Shown: positions 8,747 through 17,956, numbered from the stretch's first letter. The stretch is 64,000 bases of DNA from Terrabacter sp. Ter38 (GCF_024519435.1 NZ_JALJRZ010000012.1:62001-126000); one strand, 5' to 3'. Program-made: numbers and translations. Notes: a model not told the origin generated them from the sequence alone.

Positions 8747-8998
8747 ATGAGCGCACTGAGCCGTGACGCGATCCGGACGATGATGGCCGAGGTCCTTCAG
8801 GCCCAGGGCAAGATGATGCCCGAGGATGACGCTGCGAACCTCGAGACCATCGGCTTCCGCTCGCTCGACTTCTCGGAGCTCGCCCTGCGGGTGGAGGACG
8901 AGATCGGCGACGAGCTCAACTTCGATGCTCCGGAGCTTCGACAGATCGCCACGATCTCGGACGTGCTCGACTTCCTCGAGCAGCTGCAAGCCGCGTGA
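8747..8998 (+). CDS. Dedicated acyl carrier protein
   Basis: The 83-residue acidic protein has the four-helix ACP pattern, with the carrier serine at 39 in GFRSLDF (the usual DSL reads RSL). The adjoining helix FSELALRVEDEIG is the expected recognition helix. The protein would carry an acyl group on a phosphopantetheine arm. ATG 8747 has a weak purine-rich site (AAGGCGGAA). Its TGA overlaps the GTG of the next gene, tying it to the acyl-activating enzyme. It is clearly not the primary fatty-acid ACP by context, since no fab genes are nearby. Confidence 0.88.
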   Translation: MSALSRDAIRTMMAEVLQAQGKMMPEDDAANLETIGFRSLDFSELALRVEDEIGDELNFDAPELRQIATISDVLDFLEQLQAA

Positions 8999-10212
8999 GC
9001 GCGGGAGCTGGCGTCCCTGCCGGCGCCGCCAACCGCATCATCACGCGGGGCTTCGACGGCCGGTGGGACGAGCTCGAGCCGCTGGACGTCCCCGACTCCT
9101 CGGCCGTTCTCGTGCGGGACAACCACGACGCGGTGCGTGCGGTGTGGGCCGCCGCGTCCGGGGATCGTGAGGTCCTCGTCGCGTCGAGGTCACGCGTCAC
9201 GCCCGACCTCGCCCTGGACCTCCGCGACGCCGGCCTGGCGATCGTCGACGGCGCCGACGTCCAGCCTCCCACCGTCCACCGCGATCCCGTGCCCGGCCGC
9301 GTCTGGCTGCTGACGAGCGGGAGCACCGGCCGACCGAAGCGGGTCTCCCACACGCTCGACTCGCTCACGACGGTCGCCGGTGAGCAGCCGCGGCGGACGT
9401 GGCTCTGCCCGTACGCCCACGGCGCGTATGCCTGGTGGCAGGTCGTCACGCTGAGCATCAGCCAGCCGGGACAGGACGTCCTGTTCATCGAACCTGACGA
9501 GCTGGACACCTGGCCCGCGCGCGCCCTCGAGGTCGGGGTGACCGCAGCCTCGGGGACGCCGACCTTCTGGCGCCAGGCCCTCTACCGCGACCCGGAGAGC
9601 ATCGCGGCGCTGCCGCTCGAGCAGGTGACCCTCGGCGGGGAGCCCGTGGACCAGACGATCCTGACCCGGCTGACCGAGATGTTCCCGTCGGCCCGTGTCT
9701 CCTGGATCTATGCGTCGAGCGAGGCAGGCGCCACCATCGCCGTCCATGACGGCCGCGCCGGCTTCCCCCAGGAGTGGCTCGGCCGCGAGCTGGACGGGCG
9801 AGCCGGCCTGTCCGTCGACGACGGCGAGCTGCTCATCGCCTCGCCCAAGCGCGGCGAGGGCATCGACCGTGTGCTGCGCACCGGCGACCGGGTCGAGATC
9901 GTCGACGGCCGGGTCCTGATCACCGGGCGCCTCGCGTCGGACGAGATCAACGTCGGAGGCGCCAAGGCGTCGGCCTCGGCCGTGCGGGACGTGCTCCAGT
10001 CGCACCCGGCCGTGGTCTGGGCCGCGGTGCGCGGTCGCAAGGCACCGATCGTCGGGAGCATCGTCACCGCTGACGTGGTCCTCTCCGGCGAGGCCACCGC
10101 TGCCGAGCTGACGGCGTGGTGCGCCGCGCGTCTCCCCGACTACTCCGTGCCTCGACGGGTGCGGTTCCTGGACACGATCCCGATCAAGGAGACTCTGAAG
10201 AGCGATGTCTGA
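8995..10212 (+). CDS. ANL-superfamily acyl-activating enzyme (acyl-ACP ligase candidate)
   Basis: The 405-residue protein has the adenylate-forming P-loop LTSGSTGRPKR at about 105-115, an ASSEAG segment, RTGDRVEI and a C-terminal lysine motif IPIKETLK. It is shorter than typical acyl-CoA synthetases (500 or more residues), having lost much of the N-terminal subdomain, as in stand-alone adenylation enzymes that load a carrier protein. The start GTG overlaps the ACP stop by four bases. Likely role: activating a carboxylic acid and loading it on the neighbouring ACP. The acyl substrate cannot be told from the sequence. Confidence 0.82.
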   Translation: MSAGAGVPAGAANRIITRGFDGRWDELEPLDVPDSSAVLVRDNHDAVRAVWAAASGDREVLVASRSRVTPDLALDLRDAGLAIVDGADVQPPTVHRDPVPGRVWLLTSGSTGRPKRVSHTLDSLTTVAGEQPRRTWLCPYAHGAYAWWQVVTLSISQPGQDVLFIEPDELDTWPARALEVGVTAASGTPTFWRQALYRDPESIAALPLEQVTLGGEPVDQTILTRLTEMFPSARVSWIYASSEAGATIAVHDGRAGFPQEWLGRELDGRAGLSVDDGELLIASPKRGEGIDRVLRTGDRVEIVDGRVLITGRLASDEINVGGAKASASAVRDVLQSHPAVVWAAVRGRKAPIVGSIVTADVVLSGEATAAELTAWCAARLPDYSVPRRVRFLDTIPIKETLKSDV

Positions 10213-10954
10213 CAAGACCGAACCCATCGGCCCCGCAACGGTCGTCGTCGTCTCAGGAGGCTCGCGCGGACTCGGCCTGGCGATCGTCGAGGACATCCTC
10301 GCGAAGGGCGCCAAGGTGGCGGCATTCGCGCGCACCGTCACCCCGGAGCTCGAGGCCGTCGCTGCCGCCAACCCCGAGCGGGTGCACGCAGCGTCTGTCG
10401 ACGTCACCGACGTCAAGGCCATCAACGCCTTCCTTAAGGAGGCGGAGAGCCGTCTCGGTCCGATCGACGCGCTCGTCAACAACGCGGCGATGGGCCAGGA
10501 CAGCCTGCACGTGCACACCTCTCCCGAGCAGATCGCCAAGATCGTCGAGACGAACCTGACGGCCCCGCTGCTGCTGGCCCGGGCGGTGCTGCGCCGCATC
10601 ATGGCCAAGGGCAACCGCGGCCGGATCGTCATGGTCACCTCCGTCTGCGCCCAGCGCGGCTACTCCGGTCTCGTCGCGTACTCCGCCACCAAGGGCGGTC
10701 TCGACAGCGCGATGCGGACCCTTGCCCGCGAGATGCACGGTCGCGTGCTCGTCAACAGTGTCGCGCCCGGGTTCTTCGCGTCCGAGATGAGCTCCGTGCT
10801 CGGCCAGACGCAGCTCGACACGATCACGAGGCGTACGCCGTCGAACCGTCTCGTCGAGCCGGACAACATCGTGCCGGTCGTCAGCATGCTGCTGTTCGAC
10901 GACACCAACATCAACGGCCAGGTGCTCACCGTCGACGGCGGCAACAGCATCTGA
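10205..10954 (+). CDS. FabG-like short-chain dehydrogenase/reductase
   Basis: The 249-residue classical SDR has the cofactor motif GGSRGLG (about 18-24), NNAAMG, a catalytic Ser in MVTSVCAQ and YSATK at about 158. SRG-type spacing and overall length fit NADPH-dependent 3-oxoacyl-ACP reductases. It overlaps the ANL gene by 8 bases. In this cassette it may reduce a 3-oxoacyl group to 3-hydroxyacyl on the ACP, or act on the sugar; the choice is open. Confidence 0.85.
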   Translation: MSDKTEPIGPATVVVVSGGSRGLGLAIVEDILAKGAKVAAFARTVTPELEAVAAANPERVHAASVDVTDVKAINAFLKEAESRLGPIDALVNNAAMGQDSLHVHTSPEQIAKIVETNLTAPLLLARAVLRRIMAKGNRGRIVMVTSVCAQRGYSGLVAYSATKGGLDSAMRTLAREMHGRVLVNSVAPGFFASEMSSVLGQTQLDTITRRTPSNRLVEPDNIVPVVSMLLFDDTNINGQVLTVDGGNSI

Positions 10955-11427
10955 TGCTGTCCCGGGCGGACCGGCTGGGGCGGGCCGTCCGCGACCACCC
11001 CGTCGTCATCGAGGCCCGCGCCGGACATCGGTGCGACGGAGGCGTCCACTCCTACCTCGGCGACGGACGCGTCGTGTGCTGGGACGTCCCGGCCCCGGAT
11101 GCGGGACGCCGTGGCACCGATCCGGACGGCTGGCTCGGGGTGGCGGTCGACGCGGAGATTCGCGGTCACACGCCATCCCCGCACGTCGTCGCGCGCTGGG
11201 GCCTGGAGACCACAGCACCGGAGCAGTTCTGGGAGATGTGGTGCGCCACCGAGGTGCTGGCCAAGCTGGCCGACGTACCGATGGTCCTCCTGGCGCGCCA
11301 AGGGCCCGTCATCTCAGGTCCGGTGCGGCGGGGTCAGCTCGAGGTGCACTGGGTGGCGCGCCACGTGGGCGACGTGGTGGTGGCCCACGGAATGGCGTGG
11401 GCCACCACCACGCGCGACGTCACTTGA
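10954..11427 (+). CDS. Small protein with 4'-phosphopantetheinyl-transferase-like motifs
   Basis: The 157-residue protein starts within the stop codon of the SDR gene (TGATG) and ends the cassette. I see two short motifs in the order and rough spacing of phosphopantetheinyl transferases: GVAVDAE at 62-68 (compare GVDIE) and WCATEVLAK at 96-104 (compare W-x-x-K-E-A-x-x-K). The first Lys of the second motif reads Thr99, so activity is uncertain. Position beside a dedicated ACP supports the idea that it installs the ACP arm. An alternative is a hotdog-like or unknown acyl-handling protein. The 3' end overlaps the convergent methyltransferase-like gene by 8 bases. Confidence 0.5.
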   Translation: MLSRADRLGRAVRDHPVVIEARAGHRCDGGVHSYLGDGRVVCWDVPAPDAGRRGTDPDGWLGVAVDAEIRGHTPSPHVVARWGLETTAPEQFWEMWCATEVLAKLADVPMVLLARQGPVISGPVRRGQLEVHWVARHVGDVVVAHGMAWATTTRDVT

Positions 11428-13276
11428 GGACGCGGGTGGCGAGCTGGCGAGCCTTGCTCAGGGTGCCGGGCGGCAGCGCGTCCCGGGCCGTCGACTTCGC
11501 CGCCGCGATGGCCTTCTCGGTCGCGATGCGACGCGGAGCCCGGATGGCCTCGACGGCACGGTAGGTCAAGGTCTCCTCGTAGCGCTCGATGACGCGCTCG
11601 AGCCTGCGGATGTAGCGGTCACGATGCCGCAGGGTGCCCTCGAGCCAATTGACCTGCCCCTGCTTCTCGCGCAGCTCGCGGGAGATGACCCGGTGGTGCG
11701 TGAGCAGCTCGCGGAAGCCGATCTCGTCCGGAGCCGGGAGATCTCGGGCGAACTCGCCCTGCTCTAGGTTGCGCGCCAGCAGCTCGTCGAGGTCCTCGGG
11801 TCGGCCCGCGACGGTGGACTCCACCTCGGCCTCGAGGTGGGCCACACGGCCGATCATCGTCGGGGTGACCGTCAGGCCCGCCATGGCCGCGAGCGTGATC
11901 GTGAGCTCGTCCGGTGTCACGGTGACACGCCACGGATGAGCGGACCCGGAGGCGAGAAGTCGGCGGGCGAAGTCACGCAGACCGCGCACGAGGGCGTCAT
12001 CCGCCGAGACCACGCCGGTCCGCCGCCACGACCCGTCCGCCAGACGGAGGTGCTCGTCGACGACGAGGGTGTTGGCCGGCGTCGCGAAGTAGCGCTGCTC
12101 GGCCGTCCGCGTCGTCCACACGGTCGCGTCCGCCAGCCAGGCCGCATACAGTCTCACGCGCGTTCGGATGGCGGCGTGACGTCGCGTGGCGCACGCCTGG
12201 CGCAGCTCGAGCTCGAACGAGCGACCGCCCGCCGGTGCGACGAGAGACCGGAACACGGTCCCCTCGCTCGTCTCGGTGTCGGGTCGGTCGTTCGCCCAGG
12301 CCATGGTCTGGGATCCGTCGGCGGAGACGACGGCGACGGTGCTCCATCGACTGCCCGCGTCCGCTTCGGAGACGACGATCGCGGGCAGCGTCGGTGCCGG
12401 TGCGGCGGCGCCCTTGGCGGCGACCACGAGCCACGCAGGCGTCAGCTCGTCGAGCATTCCGGCGTCGACGACGTCCTGGAGGACGTTGCGGGGTTCGCGG
12501 AGCATCGGCGTGGTGGTGAAGTGCTCGTCCATGGCGCGACCGGCGAGGACGCCGACCTGGTCACGGAGACCGCCGTCGGCGACGGCGGCGACGTGGACCA
12601 GGAGCCGGTGGTGATCGACCGAGGGGAGCGCGGCGAAGGTCGCCACGCTGTCCAGACCAGCAGCCCGGAGCACGGCGGCGCGTTCACGCGCGAAGAGGTG
12701 GCGCTTGCTGAACCCCCGCGCCCCGACGTACCACCCGGCGTCGGACTCGAGCGTCTCGTCGGGCACGGCCGACACGAGGTCACTGAAGCCGAGCTCGTTG
12801 GCGAGATCGAGGATCAGGCGCCCGTCGTCGTCGACGAGGGCCGAGAGACGAGCGACGTACTCGACTTCCGTGAGGCCCGCGGAGTCGGGGCCGAGCAGTC
12901 GCTCAGGACCGCCGAGGGCCACGACGAGGTCATAGGTGTGCCCGGGCTCGAAGGCGTCGAAGCCACCGCAGTAGAGCTCGGCCGTCTGGTGCAGCCCGGC
13001 TCGGTCGCCCAGGGTGCGAGCATCGGACAGGGACCGCACGACGAGGTCGACCGGGATGTCAGTGGGGACGGCGTCCACCAGGAGACCCGCGCGGGGGCCT
13101 GCGAGCAGGACGCGCCTCGGCCGGTGGGACGCGATGGTCGCGCGCATGACCTCCTTGGCCGCCAAGGGCGCGTCGAGCGAGTCGAGGTCGGACCACATCA
13201 GCATGTCCCCGACGAGGATCCGGGCCCCCGAGATCGCGTCGCGCTGGATGTCATGGTCGCTCAGGTGGGCGGTCAC
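11420..13276 (-). CDS. SAM-methyltransferase-like protein with C-terminal coiled coil
   Basis: The 618-residue protein has an N-terminal class I methyltransferase-like core (VLLAGPRAGLL near residue 56, YDLVVALGG near 115, then DDDGRLILDLAN), a central region of unknown fold, and a C-terminal heptad-rich part (about 520-580) ending in a basic amphipathic tail. Proteins of this plan sit in actinobacterial polysaccharide loci beside glycosyltransferases, where methylation of a sugar or chain-end control is the usual guess. The GTG start has GAGAGGA just upstream. Exact function is unknown. Confidence 0.6.
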   Translation of the reverse strand: MTAHLSDHDIQRDAISGARILVGDMLMWSDLDSLDAPLAAKEVMRATIASHRPRRVLLAGPRAGLLVDAVPTDIPVDLVVRSLSDARTLGDRAGLHQTAELYCGGFDAFEPGHTYDLVVALGGPERLLGPDSAGLTEVEYVARLSALVDDDGRLILDLANELGFSDLVSAVPDETLESDAGWYVGARGFSKRHLFARERAAVLRAAGLDSVATFAALPSVDHHRLLVHVAAVADGGLRDQVGVLAGRAMDEHFTTTPMLREPRNVLQDVVDAGMLDELTPAWLVVAAKGAAAPAPTLPAIVVSEADAGSRWSTVAVVSADGSQTMAWANDRPDTETSEGTVFRSLVAPAGGRSFELELRQACATRRHAAIRTRVRLYAAWLADATVWTTRTAEQRYFATPANTLVVDEHLRLADGSWRRTGVVSADDALVRGLRDFARRLLASGSAHPWRVTVTPDELTITLAAMAGLTVTPTMIGRVAHLEAEVESTVAGRPEDLDELLARNLEQGEFARDLPAPDEIGFRELLTHHRVISRELREKQGQVNWLEGTLRHRDRYIRRLERVIERYEETLTYRAVEAIRAPRRIATEKAIAAAKSTARDALPPGTLSKARQLATRVLK

Positions 13277-13334
13277 TCATGGTCCTCTCGTGGTGGGGTC
13301 TCCGGCGAGCGTGAGCCCACCCGGATGACCTGAC

Positions 13335-13340
13335 TACAAT
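13335..13340 (+). promoter_or_regulatory. -10 box for the GT2/sialyltransferase-like pair
   Basis: TACAAT is a near-consensus -10 hexamer, about 70 bases before ATG 13411. No clear -35 is found at 16-18 bases spacing. Confidence 0.5.
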
Positions 13341-13410
13341 AGCGACGCCGTCCGGGAGCGGGCGCGCCCCCGACGCCCGCACCCCGATGTGCCCGACCGC
13401 AGGAGCCGCC

Positions 13411-14280
13411 ATGCCCGCGCTGACCAAGGTGGCCGCGGTGGTCCTGTCGATGGGCAACCGCCCGGCCGAGCTCGCCATCGCGCTGGAGACGCTCCTGGCG
13501 CAGGAGGGGGTCGAGCTCGACGTCGTCCTCGTCGGGAACGGCTGGCGCCCGGTCGGCGTGCCGGAGCGAGTGCGCACGGTCCACCTCCCCGAGAACGTCG
13601 GGATCCCGGAGGGACGCAACATCGGGGCCCGCGAGGCCCGCGGGGACATCCTCTTCTTCTACGACGACGACGCGGTCCTCCCGACCACCGACGTGCTGGC
13701 ACGGCTCGTCGAGGACTTTGGCGTGGACGACCGGGTCGCCGTCGTCCAGCCCCGTGGAGCCGACCCCACGGGTCTGCCGACGCCGCGACGGTGGGTGCCG
13801 CACCTCCGGACCCGCGGCGGGGGCGCCGCAGGCGACGTCGTGGTCTTCTGGGAGGGCGTCTGCACGATCAGACGGTCGGCTTTCCACGAGGTCGGCGGCT
13901 GGCCGGGTCACTTCTGGTACGGCCACGAGGGGATCGACCTCGCCTACCGCCTGCTCGATGCGAGGTGGCGCCTGCGCTACCGACCCGACGTCGTCGTCAA
14001 CCACCCTGCCACGCAGCCGTCGCGTCACGAGGTCTACTACCGGATGAACGCGCGCAACCGCGTCTGGGTGGCCAGGCGCAACCTTCCGCACCCCGTCGCC
14101 GAGGCGTACGTCGCGGTCTGGTCGGCGATCACCGTCGCCCGCGTGCGCGACCGCGAGAAGCTCGGGGTGTGGTTCCGGGGCCTGCGCGAGGGACTGCGCG
14201 AGGACGCGGGAGACCGTCGTCCGATGACGTGGTCCACGGTCGCGCGGCTCTCCCGTGCGGGACGACCCCCGATCGTCTGA
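13411..14280 (+). CDS. Family 2 glycosyltransferase
   Basis: The 289-residue GT-A enzyme has an N-terminal nucleotide-binding strand (VAAVVLSMGNRP), PENVGIPEGRNIG, the metal-binding DDD in FFYDDDAV at about 84-89, and the acceptor-site GHEGIDLAYRL, the pattern of rhamnosyl/galactofuranosyl-type GT2 enzymes. ATG 13411 has AGGAG 5 bases upstream; an upstream ATG at 13387 lacks one. It is followed 5 bases later by the sialyltransferase-like gene. Likely adds a sugar to the growing surface polymer. Confidence 0.88.
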   Translation: MPALTKVAAVVLSMGNRPAELAIALETLLAQEGVELDVVLVGNGWRPVGVPERVRTVHLPENVGIPEGRNIGAREARGDILFFYDDDAVLPTTDVLARLVEDFGVDDRVAVVQPRGADPTGLPTPRRWVPHLRTRGGGAAGDVVVFWEGVCTIRRSAFHEVGGWPGHFWYGHEGIDLAYRLLDARWRLRYRPDVVVNHPATQPSRHEVYYRMNARNRVWVARRNLPHPVAEAYVAVWSAITVARVRDREKLGVWFRGLREGLREDAGDRRPMTWSTVARLSRAGRPPIV

Positions 14281-14285
14281 GGCCC

Positions 14286-15359
14286 ATGCCCCCCGTGACG
14301 CCCTCCTCGACACGCGTCGTCCTCTCGGGCGTCCGCAGCGTCACCCACCTGGTGTATGCCGCCTCCTGGCTTCGTGACGTCGTCGCGGCGGTCGAGGGCG
14401 ACACCGGTCCAGGCGGGGCCGTCGAGGTCGTGGTCCTCGACGTGGGCTCGGGCTTCGGTCGGGCGACGGTGGGGGAGGCCGAGGTCCGCGCGTATCTCCC
14501 ACGGCATCCGCGACTGACGGTGACCACGACGCCGGAGGACGAGCACTGGCGCACGTCGAAGGGCCTCGACCGGGTGCTGCTCTCGGTCGGCGTCCCTGGG
14601 ACGCGGGCGTGGGCCCGCTTGTTCGTGCGTGGGCGCGGGCGCCGCCCCGGGGTCGTCGTGGTCGACGAGGGGATCGGTTCGTTCGGCAACCTGCGCAGTC
14701 GACGCCAGGCCTACCGACGTCAGGGCGGCTCGGCGGCCCGCGCCGCAGTCCGCGCCACCGTCGTGAGCGTCGGTGGGTGGGTGCTCACCGAGGTCCACTG
14801 GTCCCTGTACGAGCGCACGGGAACGGCGTGGCGCGTCCGGGAGGAGGTCGCCACGGAGTTCCGCCGGGCCCTGTCCGGTCCGGTGCCCGAGGCCGACCAG
14901 GCGATCTACCTGACCCAGCCGTGGCCCGACCTCGGGGTGATGTCCGAGTCCGCCTACCTCGATCACCTCCGGTCGGTGCGCGACGAGTGCGCGGCCGTCG
15001 GTGTCCGGCTCGTCCTGCGGCCACATCCGAGCGAGGACGTGTCGCGCTACTCCGGCTTCGAGGTGCTCACGAGCTCGGTCCCCGCGGAGCTCGCGCGGGA
15101 GGTCGTCGACGCCGCGGTGGTCATCGGTTCGAACAGCACCGCGCTGCTCAACCTCGCTGCGGTGCACGGCACACCGGCCGTTCGGGTCACCGCGTCCGAG
15201 CTGCGCGGTCTCGAGGCCGCGCTCACGACGCGACAGCGCGCCCTTCTCGACGCCTTCCTGCCGCCGGCCGTCGACGTTGACGGCGTGGGGGCCGCGCTGC
15301 GGCAGGTCGTGCGGCCGCCCCGGGGAGAGGCAGGTCCGCGCCCTGCTCGAGGTGGGTGA
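14286..15359 (+). CDS. Polysialyltransferase-like GT-B protein, candidate Pse transferase
   Basis: The 357-residue protein shows features of the bacterial polysialyltransferase/GT52-like group: a C-terminal half with LRPHPSED at about 245 and VIGSNSTALLNLA at about 280, the His/Pro and Ser/Thr motifs that bind the CMP donor in such enzymes. The N-terminal half has alternating strands and a basic central helix. It pairs with the GT2 gene, 5 bases upstream. In a locus making CMP-pseudaminate this is a strong candidate for the nonulosonate transferase; that assignment is inferred. Confidence 0.65.
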   Translation: MPPVTPSSTRVVLSGVRSVTHLVYAASWLRDVVAAVEGDTGPGGAVEVVVLDVGSGFGRATVGEAEVRAYLPRHPRLTVTTTPEDEHWRTSKGLDRVLLSVGVPGTRAWARLFVRGRGRRPGVVVVDEGIGSFGNLRSRRQAYRRQGGSAARAAVRATVVSVGGWVLTEVHWSLYERTGTAWRVREEVATEFRRALSGPVPEADQAIYLTQPWPDLGVMSESAYLDHLRSVRDECAAVGVRLVLRPHPSEDVSRYSGFEVLTSSVPAELAREVVDAAVVIGSNSTALLNLAAVHGTPAVRVTASELRGLEAALTTRQRALLDAFLPPAVDVDGVGAALRQVVRPPRGEAGPRPARGG

Positions 15360-15373
15360 GCCGCCGCGAGCCG

Positions 15374-17797
15374 CTACGGGGCGGTCCTGCCTCGGACGGG
15401 CAGCTCGTAGACGACGATGTGTCCGAGCCGGTAGCGCTCCTGCGCGTAGGTCCCCAGGGGCTTTGACGGAGACGATCCCGGGACCGACTGGGCGACCAGC
15501 CAGGTGACCCCGCGATCGGCGAGGGCCTGCACGTCGGCGGCGGACGGCCTCTCGAAGGCTGTCTGGTTGAGCCGCAGCAGCGCCTGGTCGGGGTAGCCGT
15601 CACGGCCGTTGGGGAGATAGCTCCAGCCATCGACGAGCACCCGTCGACCGGCAAGGCCCGAGATCCACCAGGAGCGTGAGTCGCACGGCTGTTGCACGGC
15701 CCCCGACAGTGGGCGTTCGTCGCGAGGAGCGCGTCGAGCGGCACGTGCGCCTTGATCCACCGCGCCGCTGTGGACTCGGCGAGAGCCGTGGTGCTCTCGG
15801 TCGGCCGGGGCTGGCTGCTGACGCGGGTCACGGTGGAGACGATGCAGAGCGGCCCGGCGATCATGCCCATCGCGACGAGGTCGGCGAGGGGCGCCGGAAC
15901 CCATCGTCCGTCACCCCGCCTCCGACGTACGAGCACCACCACGACCGCGCCGGCGAGCACCACGGTCGCCACCGCGAACTGCAGGACGAAGGTCCGCACC
16001 TCGCGGACCATGTCATCGAGGGTGCTGATGCCCGGGGAACCGAGGCGGTACCACCCCACGACGGCAGTCAGCAGGGCCGACGTGCCCGCGACCGCCAGAG
16101 TCACGCGCCGGCTCCCGGGGTGGTCCCGCACCAGCGCCGAGAGGGACCAGAGGGCGAGCACGCACCCGAACGGGATCGCCCCGAAGACGAAGTAGTACTC
16201 GCTGTAGCCCACATGCCCCAGCCCGAGGAAGGGGACGAGGGCCGCCAGGCAGAGGCCCGAGAGCACCCACGCGGACAGGTCGCGGCGGAGCGTGCCCTGG
16301 AAGAACGGGAGCAGCGCCGGCAGGAGCCGGAGGACGATGAGCAGGCCGATGCACAGGAGGGCGACGAGCAGGGTCGGTCCGAGCTGCGGAGTGTCGACGA
16401 GGCCGGCGATCACCGGGGTGTGGAAGTCGATGTGGGTGCCGAGCAGCATCCGGTAGGGCCTCGTCAGCGAGAGTGACGAGAGGAGCTGGACTCCTGCGCC
16501 GAAGCTGCCGCCGGCGACGAAGCGCTGGGCGAGAGCCGTGAGCACGGCGAGTGAGCCCAGCAGGACGAGTGCCGTGCGACGCTGTCGTCGGAGGACGACG
16601 GCAACGACGGCCGCGACGGCGACGCCGCCCAGGACGATGGGCAGGGCCGAGCTCTTGGAGCCCGATGCGGCCACGCCGGCGATGGCCACGAGAAGTGCCG
16701 ACGCCCGTCGCGATCCGGGCGATGAGCGCAGCAGGTCCACGATGGCGTACACGAGGAAGAGGGTCAGCGGCGTCGAGTACTGCTGGGAGGGCGAGAGTGG
16801 GTTGAGGTGGTTGCTCGACGCCCACAGCTGGGGCCAGAAGGGCACGATGAAGGTCGTGGAGACGAGGGCGGCAGCACCTGCGGCTTCCCACTCGCTGCCA
16901 CTGACCCGTCGGGTCAGTACGGCGGTCAGCACGACGGTGAAGGCGGTGATGGGCAGGATCCACAGACGCAGCAGCACCGTGGTCGTGTCGACACCGGTGA
17001 TCATCGAGGCCGTGGCGATGTGCGCGTCGCTGAACCAGTGATAGACGAGCAGCCCGGCATCCGTGGCCTGGGGGTGCCGAGGGGGAAGGCCCGGGTGGCC
17101 TCGATGACGAGGCCGAGGTGCCACATCAGGTCGGGGTAGTACGTACGCCCGGTCGGGGGCAGGGGGACCGTCTGGAAGTACGAGCGGCTGACCAGCCAGA
17201 CGACCTGAGCACACGCGGCGGCGACCACCATGAGCACCAGCGGTGACCACGGCTGGTGCGGACGCGACAGGATGCGGGCCCGAAGGCCCGGGTGCGCGAA
17301 CAGGAGGAGGGTGAGCAGGGGCCAGAGCCGCAGCAGGCCGCGCGCATCGAGGGCACTGGCCAGGGCCCAGGCCACGAGCTCGGCCGACGGCCCGGCCGCG
17401 GCCCCGAGCGAGACCTCCGCCAGCCACGACCCTGCCGTCCCCCGCACCGCCTTGACGACGATCGTGCCGGGAACCAGGACGCACAGGACCCAGAAGAGGG
17501 CGTACGGACCGATGTCGCCGAGCGCGGTACCGCTGGCGGTCAGGACGAGGACGGCGTAGGCGCACACGGCCAGGGTGACCAGCCACACCGCCACCCGGAC
17601 CAGCCTGCCGGACACCGTTGTTCGTGCGTCGGGACGTCGGGCGGGAGGCAGGTCGGACGCGTCCGACCCCTCCGACGCGCTCCGATCCGCGCCCGCCGGC
17701 GGCGCGGCGCCCCCCCTGCGGTGGCGACGGCAGTGGAGCTCCCGGGCGCCGCGTCTGGGTCCAGAGGCGCCATCGGGACGGCGTCGCTGGGTTCCAT
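15374..17797 (-). pseudogene. Multi-pass membrane glycan protein, broken by three apparent single-base losses
   Basis: Joining three reading frames gives an 808-residue membrane protein with a hydrophilic N-terminal tail, about 12 membrane segments and a soluble C-terminal part with CDSRSWWISG and RRVLVDGWSY, a signature of large actinobacterial membrane glycosyltransferase-like (DUF6541-type) proteins. The frame changes fall in C/G runs at about 17710-17716 (seven), 17070-17074 (five) and 15700-15704 (five). Each is cured by one added base, and the total length then becomes an exact multiple of three. Without repair no frame gives a whole protein; the middle frame alone runs about 440 meaningful residues. 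Either a decayed gene or run-length sequencing errors. The first break is the least certain, because GTG 17615 could be the true start. Confidence 0.75.
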
Positions 17798-17919
17798 GGG
17801 CCCGAGTTTACGTTCGCCAGGCCCCGGCTCTGTCCGGCGGTCGATGGTCGGACGGCCATTGTGGACGAAGGTCACGGTGCGGCAACGATGTGGGGCCGGA
17901 CGTCGTCACGGTCGGTACA

Positions 17920-17932
17920 TTTGGGATATTTG
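17920..17932 (+). promoter_or_regulatory. TTTGGGATATTTG element before the amidase gene
   Basis: This AT-rich 13-mer lies 24 bases before the GTG start in otherwise GC-rich DNA. It contains a possible extended -10 (TGG-GATATT). The same 13-mer occurs in inverted orientation at 53322-53334. Confidence 0.4.
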
Positions 17933-17956
17933 TCACTTCAGGCCCAAGGAGTGATC

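Noticed and set aside
14037-15167. Minus-strand frame opposite the GT2 and sialyltransferase-like genes
   Set aside because: Low-complexity Arg/Asp/Gly composition and no ribosome site; the plus-strand proteins have clear family motifs.
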